Below are positions 16,204 through 24,258 of a stretch of DNA of 64,000 nt, piece after piece. The notes beneath the pieces were generated by a model, which had not been told where the DNA came from, made no database searches, and saw nothing but the letters and a program-made list of their open reading frames with translations. This DNA is from an uncultured Bacteroidales bacterium. Its GTDB lineage: Bacteria; Bacteroidota; Bacteroidia; Bacteroidales; FEN-979. The translations under genes were made by a program, and so were the position numbers. Position 1 is the stretch's first letter. Every line of letters begins with the position of its first letter. The stretch is from positions 1 to 64,000 of the forward strand of contig CAISJJ010000311.1 in assembly GCA_903885595.1 (NCBI GenBank), read 5' to 3'.

Positions 16204-17703
16204 GTGGATATTTACCTCAGAAAAAAGCGCTGGAAACTGATCCTGTTTGCGTTTGCCATTCTCATTGTTGCCGCTTCTCTCTATTATACCAACATCCTGG
16301 TCCATCAGATCAGGAAGGATGAACGGAAAAATGTAGAGATTTGGGCTGATGCCATCCACCAGAAAGCCGACTTGGTTAATTTCACCAACGATCTTTTTGA
16401 ACAGATCAAGGACGAGGAGCGCAAGCGCGTTTCCATTGTGGCCGAAGCGCAGCGCCGTATCTTCAACGCCACACCAAACGAAGATCTGAATTTCTTTCTC
16501 AGTATCCTCGGGGAAAACAACACCATTCCGGTTATTGTGACGGATGAAATGGGAAAGATCACGAATGCCCGGAACATTAGTGTGGATACCGGCAAATACC
16601 TTGAGGGAGAGCTGAAGCAGGAATTTTCGGTGTATCCGCCTATTGCCGTTACCTATTATCTCAATAAAAAAATCTACCTCTATTACAAAGACTCCAATAT
16701 TTTTGCCAAGTTAAAACAGGGACTCGACGACCTCATCCGTTCCTTTTTCTCTGAGGTGGTGCTTAATTCGGCCTCCGTTCCCGTTATCATTACGGACAGC
16801 ACAGGTAAAAAGGTTTATCAATCGGGGAATATTCCGGCAGATAAACTGAAGGATAAAGCCTGGGTGACAAATACCCTTCAATCGATGGCGTCGCAGAATA
16901 CCCCGATCAAGATTGACCTGGCTGATACAGGGGTACATTATATTTATTACCAGGACTCCCTGCTTCTAACCCAGCTGAAATATTACCCGGTTGTGCAGCT
17001 TGGGGTTATATTTGTTTTCCTGATGATTGCCTACCTGCTGTTCAGTTACGCACGAAAGTCGGAACAGAACCAGGTTTGGGTTGGCATGGCCAAGGAAACC
17101 GCCCATCAGCTTGGCACCCCGCTTTCGTCCATGGTGGCCTGGATGGAATTACTGAAATTAAAAGGCCTCGACGAAGAAACCATCCGGGAGATTGAAAAAG
17201 ATGTTCAACGGCTCGAGACCATTACCGATCGATTCTCAAAGATCGGCTCTGCAGCGCGGCTTGAAAAGACCGACATCGTTGCCGTGGTGCACGATACGGT
17301 CGGTTATATCCGTTCAAGAATATCTGCCAAGGTAAATTTCGATATTAAGCCGGGCCTGACCAAACAAATTTTCGTACCGCTGAACCTGCATCTTTTTGAA
17401 TGGGTCATCGAAAATCTGTGTAAAAATGCCGTTGACGCCATGGAGGGAAATGGTAATGTGAACATTGAAATTACCGAGGATGTTGATCACATTCATATTG
17501 ACATAGCCGATACCGGCAAGGGAATTCCCAAATCGCGTTTTAAAACCATTTTCAGACCGGGGTATACCAGCAAGGCCAGGGGATGGGGCCTGGGATTGAC
17601 CCTCACCAAGCGGATCGTTGAGAATTACCATGCCGGCAAAATCTTCGTTAAATCCTCTACACTTAACAAAGGCACTATTTTCCGTATCATCCTGAAAAAG
17701 TAG
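16204..17703 (+). CDS. membrane sensor histidine kinase
   Basis: A 499-aa kinase starting at GTG 16204. Two membrane helices (about 10-32 and 260-280) bracket a ~225-residue extracytoplasmic sensor region. The cytoplasmic part has the phosphoacceptor His301 in AHQLGTPLSS and an HATPase with N box NLCKNAVDAM, G1 DTGKGIP and G2 GWGLGLTL. No response regulator gene is adjacent, so its partner is unknown. The hemW start follows four bases after the stop. Confidence 0.9.
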   Translation: MDIYLRKKRWKLILFAFAILIVAASLYYTNILVHQIRKDERKNVEIWADAIHQKADLVNFTNDLFEQIKDEERKRVSIVAEAQRRIFNATPNEDLNFFLSILGENNTIPVIVTDEMGKITNARNISVDTGKYLEGELKQEFSVYPPIAVTYYLNKKIYLYYKDSNIFAKLKQGLDDLIRSFFSEVVLNSASVPVIITDSTGKKVYQSGNIPADKLKDKAWVTNTLQSMASQNTPIKIDLADTGVHYIYYQDSLLLTQLKYYPVVQLGVIFVFLMIAYLLFSYARKSEQNQVWVGMAKETAHQLGTPLSSMVAWMELLKLKGLDEETIREIEKDVQRLETITDRFSKIGSAARLEKTDIVAVVHDTVGYIRSRISAKVNFDIKPGLTKQIFVPLNLHLFEWVIENLCKNAVDAMEGNGNVNIEITEDVDHIHIDIADTGKGIPKSRFKTIFRPGYTSKARGWGLGLTLTKRIVENYHAGKIFVKSSTLNKGTIFRIILKK

Positions 17704-17707
17704 CCTC

Positions 17708-18895
17708 TTGACCGGAATCTACATCCATATCCCTTTTTGCAGGCGTAAATGCCATTACTGTAATTTTTTTTCACTGGCTTCCCGGAAACTGAAAGATCCG
17801 TTCCTAAAGGCGTTGAAAACAGAGATTGCCTTCACACGTGATTACCTGGCCGGCCAACCGGTTAACACGATCTATTTCGGAGGGGGAACCCCTTCGCTTT
17901 ACGATCCGCTGGTGTTGCAGGAGATTATTGATATTGTGACCCAACCTCGTAACATTTTTCCTGCGGAAATTACCTCACCCCCTGACCCCTCTCCCAAGAG
18001 AGAGGGGAGAAACTTTTCGGGAGTTATTAAGGAGATTACCCTGGAGCTCAATCCCGATGATATTACACCAACCTATGTTGGCCGGCTTAAACAAACCTCC
18101 TTCAATCGTTTCAGCATCGGTATTCAGTCGTTTTCGGAAGAGGACCTGGTATACCTGAACCGTTCCCATTCTGCAGCACAGGCGATTAATGGAATCAGAC
18201 TGTTGCAGGAAGCAGGCTACAACAACCTCAGCATCGATCTGATCTATGGCATTCCAACTTCCACAACCAACCGGTGGCAAAAAAATCTTGAACTGGCGTT
18301 TTCACTGAATGTCCCACACATCTCAGCTTATGCATTGACCGTAGAACCACGGACACCGCTCGCCTGGATGATTGACAGACAAAAATCGGCGCCGGTCAGC
18401 GATGAAACGCAGGTGGAACAGTTTAAAATACTGATGGAACAAACGAAAATAAACGGATACCAGCAATACGAAATCTCGAACTTCTGCAAACCTGACCGGC
18501 ATGCCATTCACAACACCAGCTACTGGAAAGGTGTTCCGTACCTGGGACTCGGTCCCTCGGCACACAGCTACAATGGAACATCCAGACGGTGGAACATTGC
18601 CAACCTGACCAAATATATTGACGGCACTGAAAAAGGGGAATGCATTTATGAAGAAGAAACCCTGACCACCGCCCAGAAATACAACGAGTATGTGATGACC
18701 TCGCTGCGTACGATGTGGGGATGCGACGAAAAAATGATTTACGATTTCGGAAATACGATTTACGATTTTTTCATAGAAAATACACTTCCATTGATCGGGA
18801 AGGGTTTGGTCACAGAGGATTCAGGTGTTTATTTCCTCACGGATCATGGAAAGTTGTTTGCCGACCGGATAGCCAGTGAGTTGTTCCTAACCTGA
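17708..18895 (+). CDS. hemW: radical SAM heme chaperone HemW, with inserted repeats
   Basis: A 395-aa radical SAM protein beginning at TTG 17708 (TGIYIHIPFC). The cluster motif CRRKCHYC near the N-terminus, GGGTPSLYD and the HemW C-terminal domain with SYWKG and LGLGPSAHS identify it. HemW binds heme and is thought to insert it into respiratory enzymes; it is often misnamed coproporphyrinogen oxidase. Codons 90-101 encode SPPDPSPKREGR, translated from a palindromic repeat (17975-18012), and a second direct repeat lies at 18737-18768. Both stay in frame. Confidence 0.93.
   Translation: MTGIYIHIPFCRRKCHYCNFFSLASRKLKDPFLKALKTEIAFTRDYLAGQPVNTIYFGGGTPSLYDPLVLQEIIDIVTQPRNIFPAEITSPPDPSPKREGRNFSGVIKEITLELNPDDITPTYVGRLKQTSFNRFSIGIQSFSEEDLVYLNRSHSAAQAINGIRLLQEAGYNNLSIDLIYGIPTSTTNRWQKNLELAFSLNVPHISAYALTVEPRTPLAWMIDRQKSAPVSDETQVEQFKILMEQTKINGYQQYEISNFCKPDRHAIHNTSYWKGVPYLGLGPSAHSYNGTSRRWNIANLTKYIDGTEKGECIYEEETLTTAQKYNEYVMTSLRTMWGCDEKMIYDFGNTIYDFFIENTLPLIGKGLVTEDSGVYFLTDHGKLFADRIASELFLT
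17975..18012. repeat. palindromic insert inside hemW
   Basis: CCCCTCTC at 17986-17993 pairs with GAGAGGGG at 18000-18007 across a 6-base loop, preceded by TCACCCCCTGA. It resembles short intergenic palindromic elements and interrupts the conserved HemW sequence in frame. Confidence 0.8.
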
Positions 18896-18908
18896 AGGCA
18901 TGGTGAAA

Positions 18909-18971
18909 TAGCGAGGTAGCGAGGTAGCGAGGTAGCGAGGTAGCGAGGTAGCGAGGTAGCGAGGTAGCGAA
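18909..18971. repeat. 8-bp tandem repeat TAGCGAGG between hemW and the methyltransferase gene
   Basis: Seven perfect TAGCGAGG units (18909-18964) and a partial eighth fill most of the gap between two convergent genes. No separate terminator is seen. Confidence 0.97.
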
Positions 18972-18989
18972 ATTAAAGCTTTCAGAAAA

Positions 18990-19988
18990 TTATTTTGCAA
19001 ACCTCAGAAAGGTACCCAGTGGTAGTTTTCGTTTCGCTTTGTCGTCGAAGTAAAATTCCCCCGACTGCATTCCGGGAATATTGCCAAAGCGGGTTTTGAC
19101 AAGGTTCTCAGGAATCAATGCTGAAAATCCCATGGAATATAAGCTCAGCACGAAAAACCCGTGATCCGGTTCAAGCAATTGTTTGCTGATGGCGATAATT
19201 TCGTCGATCGAATCTTCAAGAATCCATTTTTCTCCGTCGGGACCCCTTCCATAGGCGGGCGGATCCAGGATGATACCATCGTATTGATTTCCGCGTTTGA
19301 CTTCACGGCGAACGAAATTCATCGCATCTTCCACCACCCACCGGATATTATCGAGCCCGCTGGCGGTCATCATCTCTTTGGCCCAGGTAATGACTGGCTT
19401 TACCGAATCGACATGAACCACATCGGCGCCTGCAGCCTTTGCTGCTAGGGAAGTTCCACCGGTATAGGCGAAGAGGTTGAGAACACGGGACGCGGGACGC
19501 GGGACGCGGGACGCATCATCAGGTGACGCGGGACGCGGGACGCGGGACGAATCCGCTGATTCAATTCCGGTTTTGATTTTTGCGTTTTGCGTTTTGCGTT
19601 TTGCGTTTTGCGTTACCAAATCGTAAACGTAGTTCCAGTTGACCGCCTGCTCCGGAAAAACCCCGATATGGCCGAAAGCGGTCAACCCCAGCCTGAAATT
19701 CAGGCTCATCTGCTTATACTTGTAACCAATCGTCCACTGATCGGGCATCTTTGGTTTCCTGATCCACGATCCACGCTCATGCTCATCGGGACTGGTTTTA
19801 TTACCTTTCATGCGCACGTATCGGGCATGTGAAATTTTTTCCCATTCGCTTTCCGGCAGTGATTTCTGCCAAACAGCCTGGGGTTCAGGGCGAATCAGGA
19901 TGTGTTTTCCGAAGCGCTCCAGCTTTTCCCGGTTGCCGGTATCAATCAGCTCATATTCGGTCCAGTCGGTTGGTGAGAGAAGTTCCAT
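18990..19988 (-). CDS. class I SAM-dependent rRNA methyltransferase-like protein with repeat insert
   Basis: About 332 aa from ATG 19988 (MELLSPTDW); an in-frame ATG at 20051 is possible. The N-terminal ~130 residues resemble the substrate domain, and the C-terminal Rossmann domain has SAM motif I LNLFAYTGGTS and catalytic motif DPPAYGRGP, as in RlmI/RlmK-type enzymes that methylate 23S rRNA bases. Just before motif I about 40 residues are encoded by tandem repeats (19487-19612), giving QNAKRKTQNAK and two SRVPRPAS copies. The fold should tolerate this because it lies between domains. Confidence 0.85.
   Translation of the reverse strand: MELLSPTDWTEYELIDTGNREKLERFGKHILIRPEPQAVWQKSLPESEWEKISHARYVRMKGNKTSPDEHERGSWIRKPKMPDQWTIGYKYKQMSLNFRLGLTAFGHIGVFPEQAVNWNYVYDLVTQNAKRKTQNAKIKTGIESADSSRVPRPASPDDASRVPRPASRVLNLFAYTGGTSLAAKAAGADVVHVDSVKPVITWAKEMMTASGLDNIRWVVEDAMNFVRREVKRGNQYDGIILDPPAYGRGPDGEKWILEDSIDEIIAISKQLLEPDHGFFVLSLYSMGFSALIPENLVKTRFGNIPGMQSGEFYFDDKAKRKLPLGTFLRFAK
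19487..19550. repeat. 7-bp tandem repeat GGGACGC inside the methyltransferase gene
   Basis: Four GGGACGC units at 19487-19514 and three at 19530-19550 (last unit GGGACGA) are split by a 15-base spacer. The unit is close to the ACGGGAC repeat inside ispG. Confidence 0.96.
19578..19612. repeat. 7-bp tandem repeat TTTTGCG inside the methyltransferase gene
   Basis: Five perfect TTTTGCG units, translated on the minus strand as the QNAKRK-type segment. The reverse complement, CGCAAAA, resembles the GCAAAAT repeat at 44571-44605. Confidence 0.97.
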
Positions 19989-20086
19989 ATTAACGATTAT
20001 GTTATTGGGTTGACACCCATTTTCATGATACTGAACCAGATGATTATTCAACTGAGGTTTTCAGTGCATGAATGAAATGTAAAATG

Positions 20087-20094
20087 CAAAGATA
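20087..20094 (-). promoter_or_regulatory. candidate -7 box of the methyltransferase gene
   Basis: The minus strand reads TATCTTTG (TAnnTTTG), 35 bases before the upstream possible ATG at 20051 and 98 bases before ATG 19988. It does not settle which start is used. Confidence 0.45.
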
Positions 20095-20116
20095 ATCAAT
20101 TGACCTGCTGAGTTAT

Positions 20117-20749
20117 TTAAATCTTATCCTTCTTAAAATTAACCAGTATTTTGCCTGATGACCCCATCAGGTCGAAACTCCATTTAACGATCACCAGAGA
20201 ACAGATGATCCCACCAACTGAGTCGAGGGCTGGTAAATCGAACAGCATTCCTCCTGTCAGTGCAACAATGGCCGCAACACTGGTTAGTCCGTCGGCAAGT
20301 ACATGCAGGTATGCCGCCCTGATATTGTGATCGTGATGTTCATGATCATGATGAAGGTACCATGCGCTGACCATATTGACCAACAAGCCTATGCCTGCAA
20401 CAATCACTGCTTCAATATACATAATGGGCTTCGGATCCAGAAATCGGGCTACAGACTCCCATCCAACGAAGAAGGCGAAACCAAGCAGCACCAGTGCACT
20501 GGTGTAGCCTGAAAGCGCAAGGAAATTTTCGCGGTCGAACCTGAACCGGGTTGAATCGGCAAACCTGCGGGAAATGACATAGGCGAGCCAGGTAAGACCC
20601 AGGGCAAATACATGCGAACCCATATGCCAGCCGTCGGCCAGCAAGGCCATTGAGTTGGTATAATAGCCAAAGGTTATCTCCACCGCCATGGTGATGGCAG
20701 TCAGTACCACGATAATCCGTGTCCGTTTTTCGAAATGAGACGATTTCAA
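20117..20749 (-). CDS. cation diffusion facilitator transporter, short form (DmeF/CzcD-like)
   Basis: A 210-aa membrane protein with six hydrophobic helices. Metal-site residues are visible in LLADGWHMGSH (helix 2) and HVLADGLTS (helix 5), with a His-rich loop HHDHEHHDH between them, so divalent metal/proton exchange such as Zn, Co or Ni efflux is likely. CDF proteins usually run to ~300 aa with a cytoplasmic dimerisation domain; here the protein stops right after helix 6. I see no continuation of that domain downstream, so it is either a natural short form or truncated. Confidence 0.83.
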   Translation of the reverse strand: MKSSHFEKRTRIIVVLTAITMAVEITFGYYTNSMALLADGWHMGSHVFALGLTWLAYVISRRFADSTRFRFDRENFLALSGYTSALVLLGFAFFVGWESVARFLDPKPIMYIEAVIVAGIGLLVNMVSAWYLHHDHEHHDHNIRAAYLHVLADGLTSVAAIVALTGGMLFDLPALDSVGGIICSLVIVKWSFDLMGSSGKILVNFKKDKI

Positions 20750-20778
20750 TTCCGTTCCCGTTTATTGTATTTATGGAC

Positions 20779-20786
20779 CAAAAGTA
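20779..20786 (-). promoter_or_regulatory. candidate -7 box of the CDF transporter gene
   Basis: TACTTTTG on the minus strand, 29 bases before the ATG at 20749. Confidence 0.5.
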
Positions 20787-20921
20787 ATGAATTTCCGTCG
20801 CACCCTTTAAAAGCTACCGCATCCCCATGAAATTTCCAAAGGTATTGGTTGCCGACAGGTTGGTTAATTCATAAAAAAACTTAATTTTATAGCCTAAACA
20901 TAACAACAAGATGTTCAGGCT

Positions 20922-23900
20922 ATGAATGAAATATCCTATCACTCGTTTTATCACCGACTTTTCGAACAGGCCAAATTCGGGTTTATTGTCAGCAATTTTG
21001 AGGGTCAAATCCTGGATGTTAACCCATTTTGCTGCAGTTTGCTTGAAATAGACCGTGAACAGATGCTGCGCCTGACCTTGTATGATTTTGTTCCGGACAA
21101 CCTCCTTCTTTGGGAGACGCCAGATAAACAATCGATCAAGAATGGTGAAACGATTGTCAGGGAACGCAGGATTTTGAAAAAATCAGGGGAATACATCCTG
21201 GTGGAAAGCCATATACAAATAATTGACGAGAACCAGGTCCTGATTCTGATCCATGACATCACCGCCCGGGATAAAGCATTGAAAATAAGTGAAGAACGAC
21301 TGCATACCCTGATTAATTCCTCCCCGGATATCATCTGTTTCAAGGATGCCGAAGGGAGATGGATGCAGGTAAATGAAAGCATCCTCGACCATTATGGACT
21401 GACGGGTGTTGATTATAAAGGTAAAACCGAGTTTGAACTTGCCGACTACACTGCACCCATGTTTCAGGATGCTTTCAGAAATTGTCAGGGAACAGACGAC
21501 CTTGCATGGGAACAAGGAAAAACCTCAAGGGTGGTCGAAAACATACCTGATGTTGGAGGAAGTATACATGTATTTGATGTGGTAAAAGTACCGCTGTATT
21601 ATCCTGACGGAACCAGGAAAGGGATTGTCGTTTTTGGCAGGGATATCACCGACATCAAAAAAGCAGAGAATGCTTTGCGCGACAGTGAAGAAAAATACCG
21701 GCAGATCGCCGAACAAACATCCGATGTTATATGGATGATGAATATCGGGATGCAATACACCTATGTGAGTCCTTCCATATTCAGGCAAAGAGGTTATACA
21801 CCCAAAGAATTCATGAGCCTGAGGCCCGAGGATATTTATCCACCCGAGTCGCTTGAAAAGGTTGTCGATATTTACAGGATGGGACAGAAAATGGCAAATG
21901 AAGAATCAGTCCCTCCCGGATTTTCTGTAACTGCCGAAATCCAGCATTATTGCAAAGATGGATCCATCCGCGATTCAGAAGTCCTGATTAGTCCGTTGTT
22001 TGATTCAGCGGGCAATCTTGCAGGAGGCCATGGAGTGTCGCGCGATATAACATTCAGAAAAAACACGGAAAAAACAAACAGGATTCTTGTTGATTTTCAA
22101 TCCCTGCTTCTGAAAATCGATTTGCTGAATGAAGTTCATGAGCTGGTTGTTCAAACGGTGCATGATCTTCTTGGCGAGGGGATCGTATTTTCTACCAACA
22201 TCGACCAGTATACGGGAATCGGAAAAATTTTTGCACATAAAGGCCTCGAAGTCCCAAGGAACAGACTTACTCAGGCCCTTGGTCTTGATCCCTTTGAGAT
22301 GGAATTCTATATGAAAGACATCACTGAAAATGAACTCAAATTATACCAAAGCAGGAAATTCGAGGAGTTTCCCGGCGGCTTATACGAGTTGGCCACACGC
22401 AGGTTCCCGAAAATCCTCACCCTTGGTGTTGAGAAGATGCTGAAAATCAAAAAGATTTACACCCTCGGATATATTTATCACGACCTTCATTTAGGTGGAT
22501 TTATTGTACTTTGCCAGAAAGATCTATCCGCATATGCAGGTACGATAGAAATGATCGTTAACCAGGCAGCCATTTCAATGAACAGGATTAAGGCGGAAAT
22601 CAGCCTGAAAGAGGCGGAGGAACGATTCAGACTTGCTTTTCAAACCAGCCCCGATGCGGTGAATATCAACGACCTTAAAACGGGCAGGTATATCGAAGTG
22701 AACGAGGGATTTTGCAGTATTACAGGCTACAGCAAGGAAGAGGTTATCGGAAAAAGTTCTCTTGAATTAAATATATGGGCTAATCCGGCCGAACGGGCCA
22801 AGATGATAGAAATATTAAAAAGGAACGGGAAGGTTGTTAATTTTGAAGCAGTTTTCCGTTTTAAAGATGGAACCTGCCACACAGGACTGATGTCGGCGGC
22901 TGTAATCAACCTGAATGGCATTCCGCATATTATTTCCATAAGCCACGATATCGAAGAACTAAAGCAGGCCGGACAGGCCATTCTGCATGCCAAAGAGGTA
23001 GCTGAAGAGGCTTCCCGTCTGAAAACTGCTTTTCTGAACAACATTTCCCACGAAGTCCGAACCCCGATGAATGCGATCCTTGGATTCACTGAACTGTTGC
23101 AATCAGACGAATTTGAACAGCATGAGAAGGAGCGATTTTTCAGCATCATTAGTTCAAATTCCAAACAGTTGCTTAGCATCATCGACGATGTGCTGGAGAT
23201 CTCCCGGATGGATAGCGGAAGAATACCTTATAATCCGACTGGGTTCTCCCTTCGTGAATTGATGGATGACATTCATATTTCAATGTCCGAGATGGTTACA
23301 AAAAGAGGCCTTGCGTTTTATTTTGATTTTAATCAACCGGCATGTCCTGATCTGATCGTTTCCGACCGGGAAAAAATAAGGCAGGTCATCACTGGATTTA
23401 TTGGCAATGCGATCAAATTCACACCCAACGGTACAATAAATTTTGGCTACAGAAGATTAGCAGAAGATATCGAATTCTATGTGCACGACACGGGTATTGG
23501 AATTCCCCTGGAAGAACAGGGAAAGATCTTCGACCGGTTTTACCAGGTGAACCATGAGCCCACCCAAGGCATTCGCGGTACCGGTTTGGGACTAAGTATT
23601 GCCAGCGGGTTAGCTGAAGTGATGAATGGATCGATCAGGCTGGAATCAACCCCGGGAGCGGGATCGATCTTCTTTCTGACCATTCCTTTCCGGGAACAAA
23701 AACCTTCAGTCCATTCCGTCGAAAATGAAAAGCCATTTTCAATGGACGTTCTGACAATCCTTGTTGCCGAAGATGAGGATAACAATTTTGAATTACTTGA
23801 GATCCTGCTCGCAAAAAGAATCAAGAAAATAATCCGCGCCACCAACGGGAAAGAGGTACTGGCCATCCTTGGGAAGCAAAAACCCGACCTGATCCTGATG

Positions 23901-24107
23901 GATCTTAAGATGCCTGTCATGGACGGATATGAAGCCACCAGGCAGGCTAAAACCTTATTCCCCGACCTGCGCATCATTGCCTTGACTGCCTACACCCAAC
24001 CTGAAGAGGAACGACGCGCCATGGAAGCAGGATGCGCTGCCTTTATAAGTAAGCCTATCCGAAACCAGGAATTGTTTGAAACCATCCGACGGAGTATTCG
24101 AAATTAA
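20922..24107 (+). CDS. multi-PAS hybrid histidine kinase with receiver domain
   Basis: A 1061-aa soluble kinase with no clear membrane segment. About four PAS domains (roughly 8-110, 125-245, 260-385 and 560-685) surround a GAF-like stretch (about 390-550). HisKA follows with His710 in NNISHEVRTP, then HATPase (GIGIPLEEQG and GTGLGLSIA) and a C-terminal receiver with Asp994 in LMDLKMPVMDG. It likely senses several cytoplasmic cues and passes phosphate by an internal relay. No output domain is present. It converges on another hybrid kinase gene. Confidence 0.94.
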   Translation: MNEISYHSFYHRLFEQAKFGFIVSNFEGQILDVNPFCCSLLEIDREQMLRLTLYDFVPDNLLLWETPDKQSIKNGETIVRERRILKKSGEYILVESHIQIIDENQVLILIHDITARDKALKISEERLHTLINSSPDIICFKDAEGRWMQVNESILDHYGLTGVDYKGKTEFELADYTAPMFQDAFRNCQGTDDLAWEQGKTSRVVENIPDVGGSIHVFDVVKVPLYYPDGTRKGIVVFGRDITDIKKAENALRDSEEKYRQIAEQTSDVIWMMNIGMQYTYVSPSIFRQRGYTPKEFMSLRPEDIYPPESLEKVVDIYRMGQKMANEESVPPGFSVTAEIQHYCKDGSIRDSEVLISPLFDSAGNLAGGHGVSRDITFRKNTEKTNRILVDFQSLLLKIDLLNEVHELVVQTVHDLLGEGIVFSTNIDQYTGIGKIFAHKGLEVPRNRLTQALGLDPFEMEFYMKDITENELKLYQSRKFEEFPGGLYELATRRFPKILTLGVEKMLKIKKIYTLGYIYHDLHLGGFIVLCQKDLSAYAGTIEMIVNQAAISMNRIKAEISLKEAEERFRLAFQTSPDAVNINDLKTGRYIEVNEGFCSITGYSKEEVIGKSSLELNIWANPAERAKMIEILKRNGKVVNFEAVFRFKDGTCHTGLMSAAVINLNGIPHIISISHDIEELKQAGQAILHAKEVAEEASRLKTAFLNNISHEVRTPMNAILGFTELLQSDEFEQHEKERFFSIISSNSKQLLSIIDDVLEISRMDSGRIPYNPTGFSLRELMDDIHISMSEMVTKRGLAFYFDFNQPACPDLIVSDREKIRQVITGFIGNAIKFTPNGTINFGYRRLAEDIEFYVHDTGIGIPLEEQGKIFDRFYQVNHEPTQGIRGTGLGLSIASGLAEVMNGSIRLESTPGAGSIFFLTIPFREQKPSVHSVENEKPFSMDVLTILVAEDEDNNFELLEILLAKRIKKIIRATNGKEVLAILGKQKPDLILMDLKMPVMDGYEATRQAKTLFPDLRIIALTAYTQPEEERRAMEAGCAAFISKPIRNQELFETIRRSIRN

Positions 24108-24258
24108 AAATTCCTACCACGCTGGCATGGTACGTGTTTGTCTTTTTATTCAAGTTGTATTGTGATCATTTGATGAATCTCATGAGCCCTGTCATCGGAG
24201 GTGATCGCACTGGCGGTGTTTGCGGCGGTTTTTGTGAATTCGGTAACTGCTGAGGTTG
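24108..24258 (-). other. alternative-frame coding-like tail after the hybrid sensor
   Basis: On the minus strand, the frame shifted relative to the end of the 1251-aa kinase is open for about 45 codons, from near 24290 to TAA at 24146-24148, encoding a helix-prone tail ending in HQMITIQLE. It could be a longer original C-terminus lost by a frameshift, or chance. No terminator hairpin is obvious in the gap. Confidence 0.3.

Noticed and set aside
1-20000. CRISPR array interpretation of the short repeats
   Set aside because: Units are 7-8 bp, contiguous and without spacers, and no cas gene is present.
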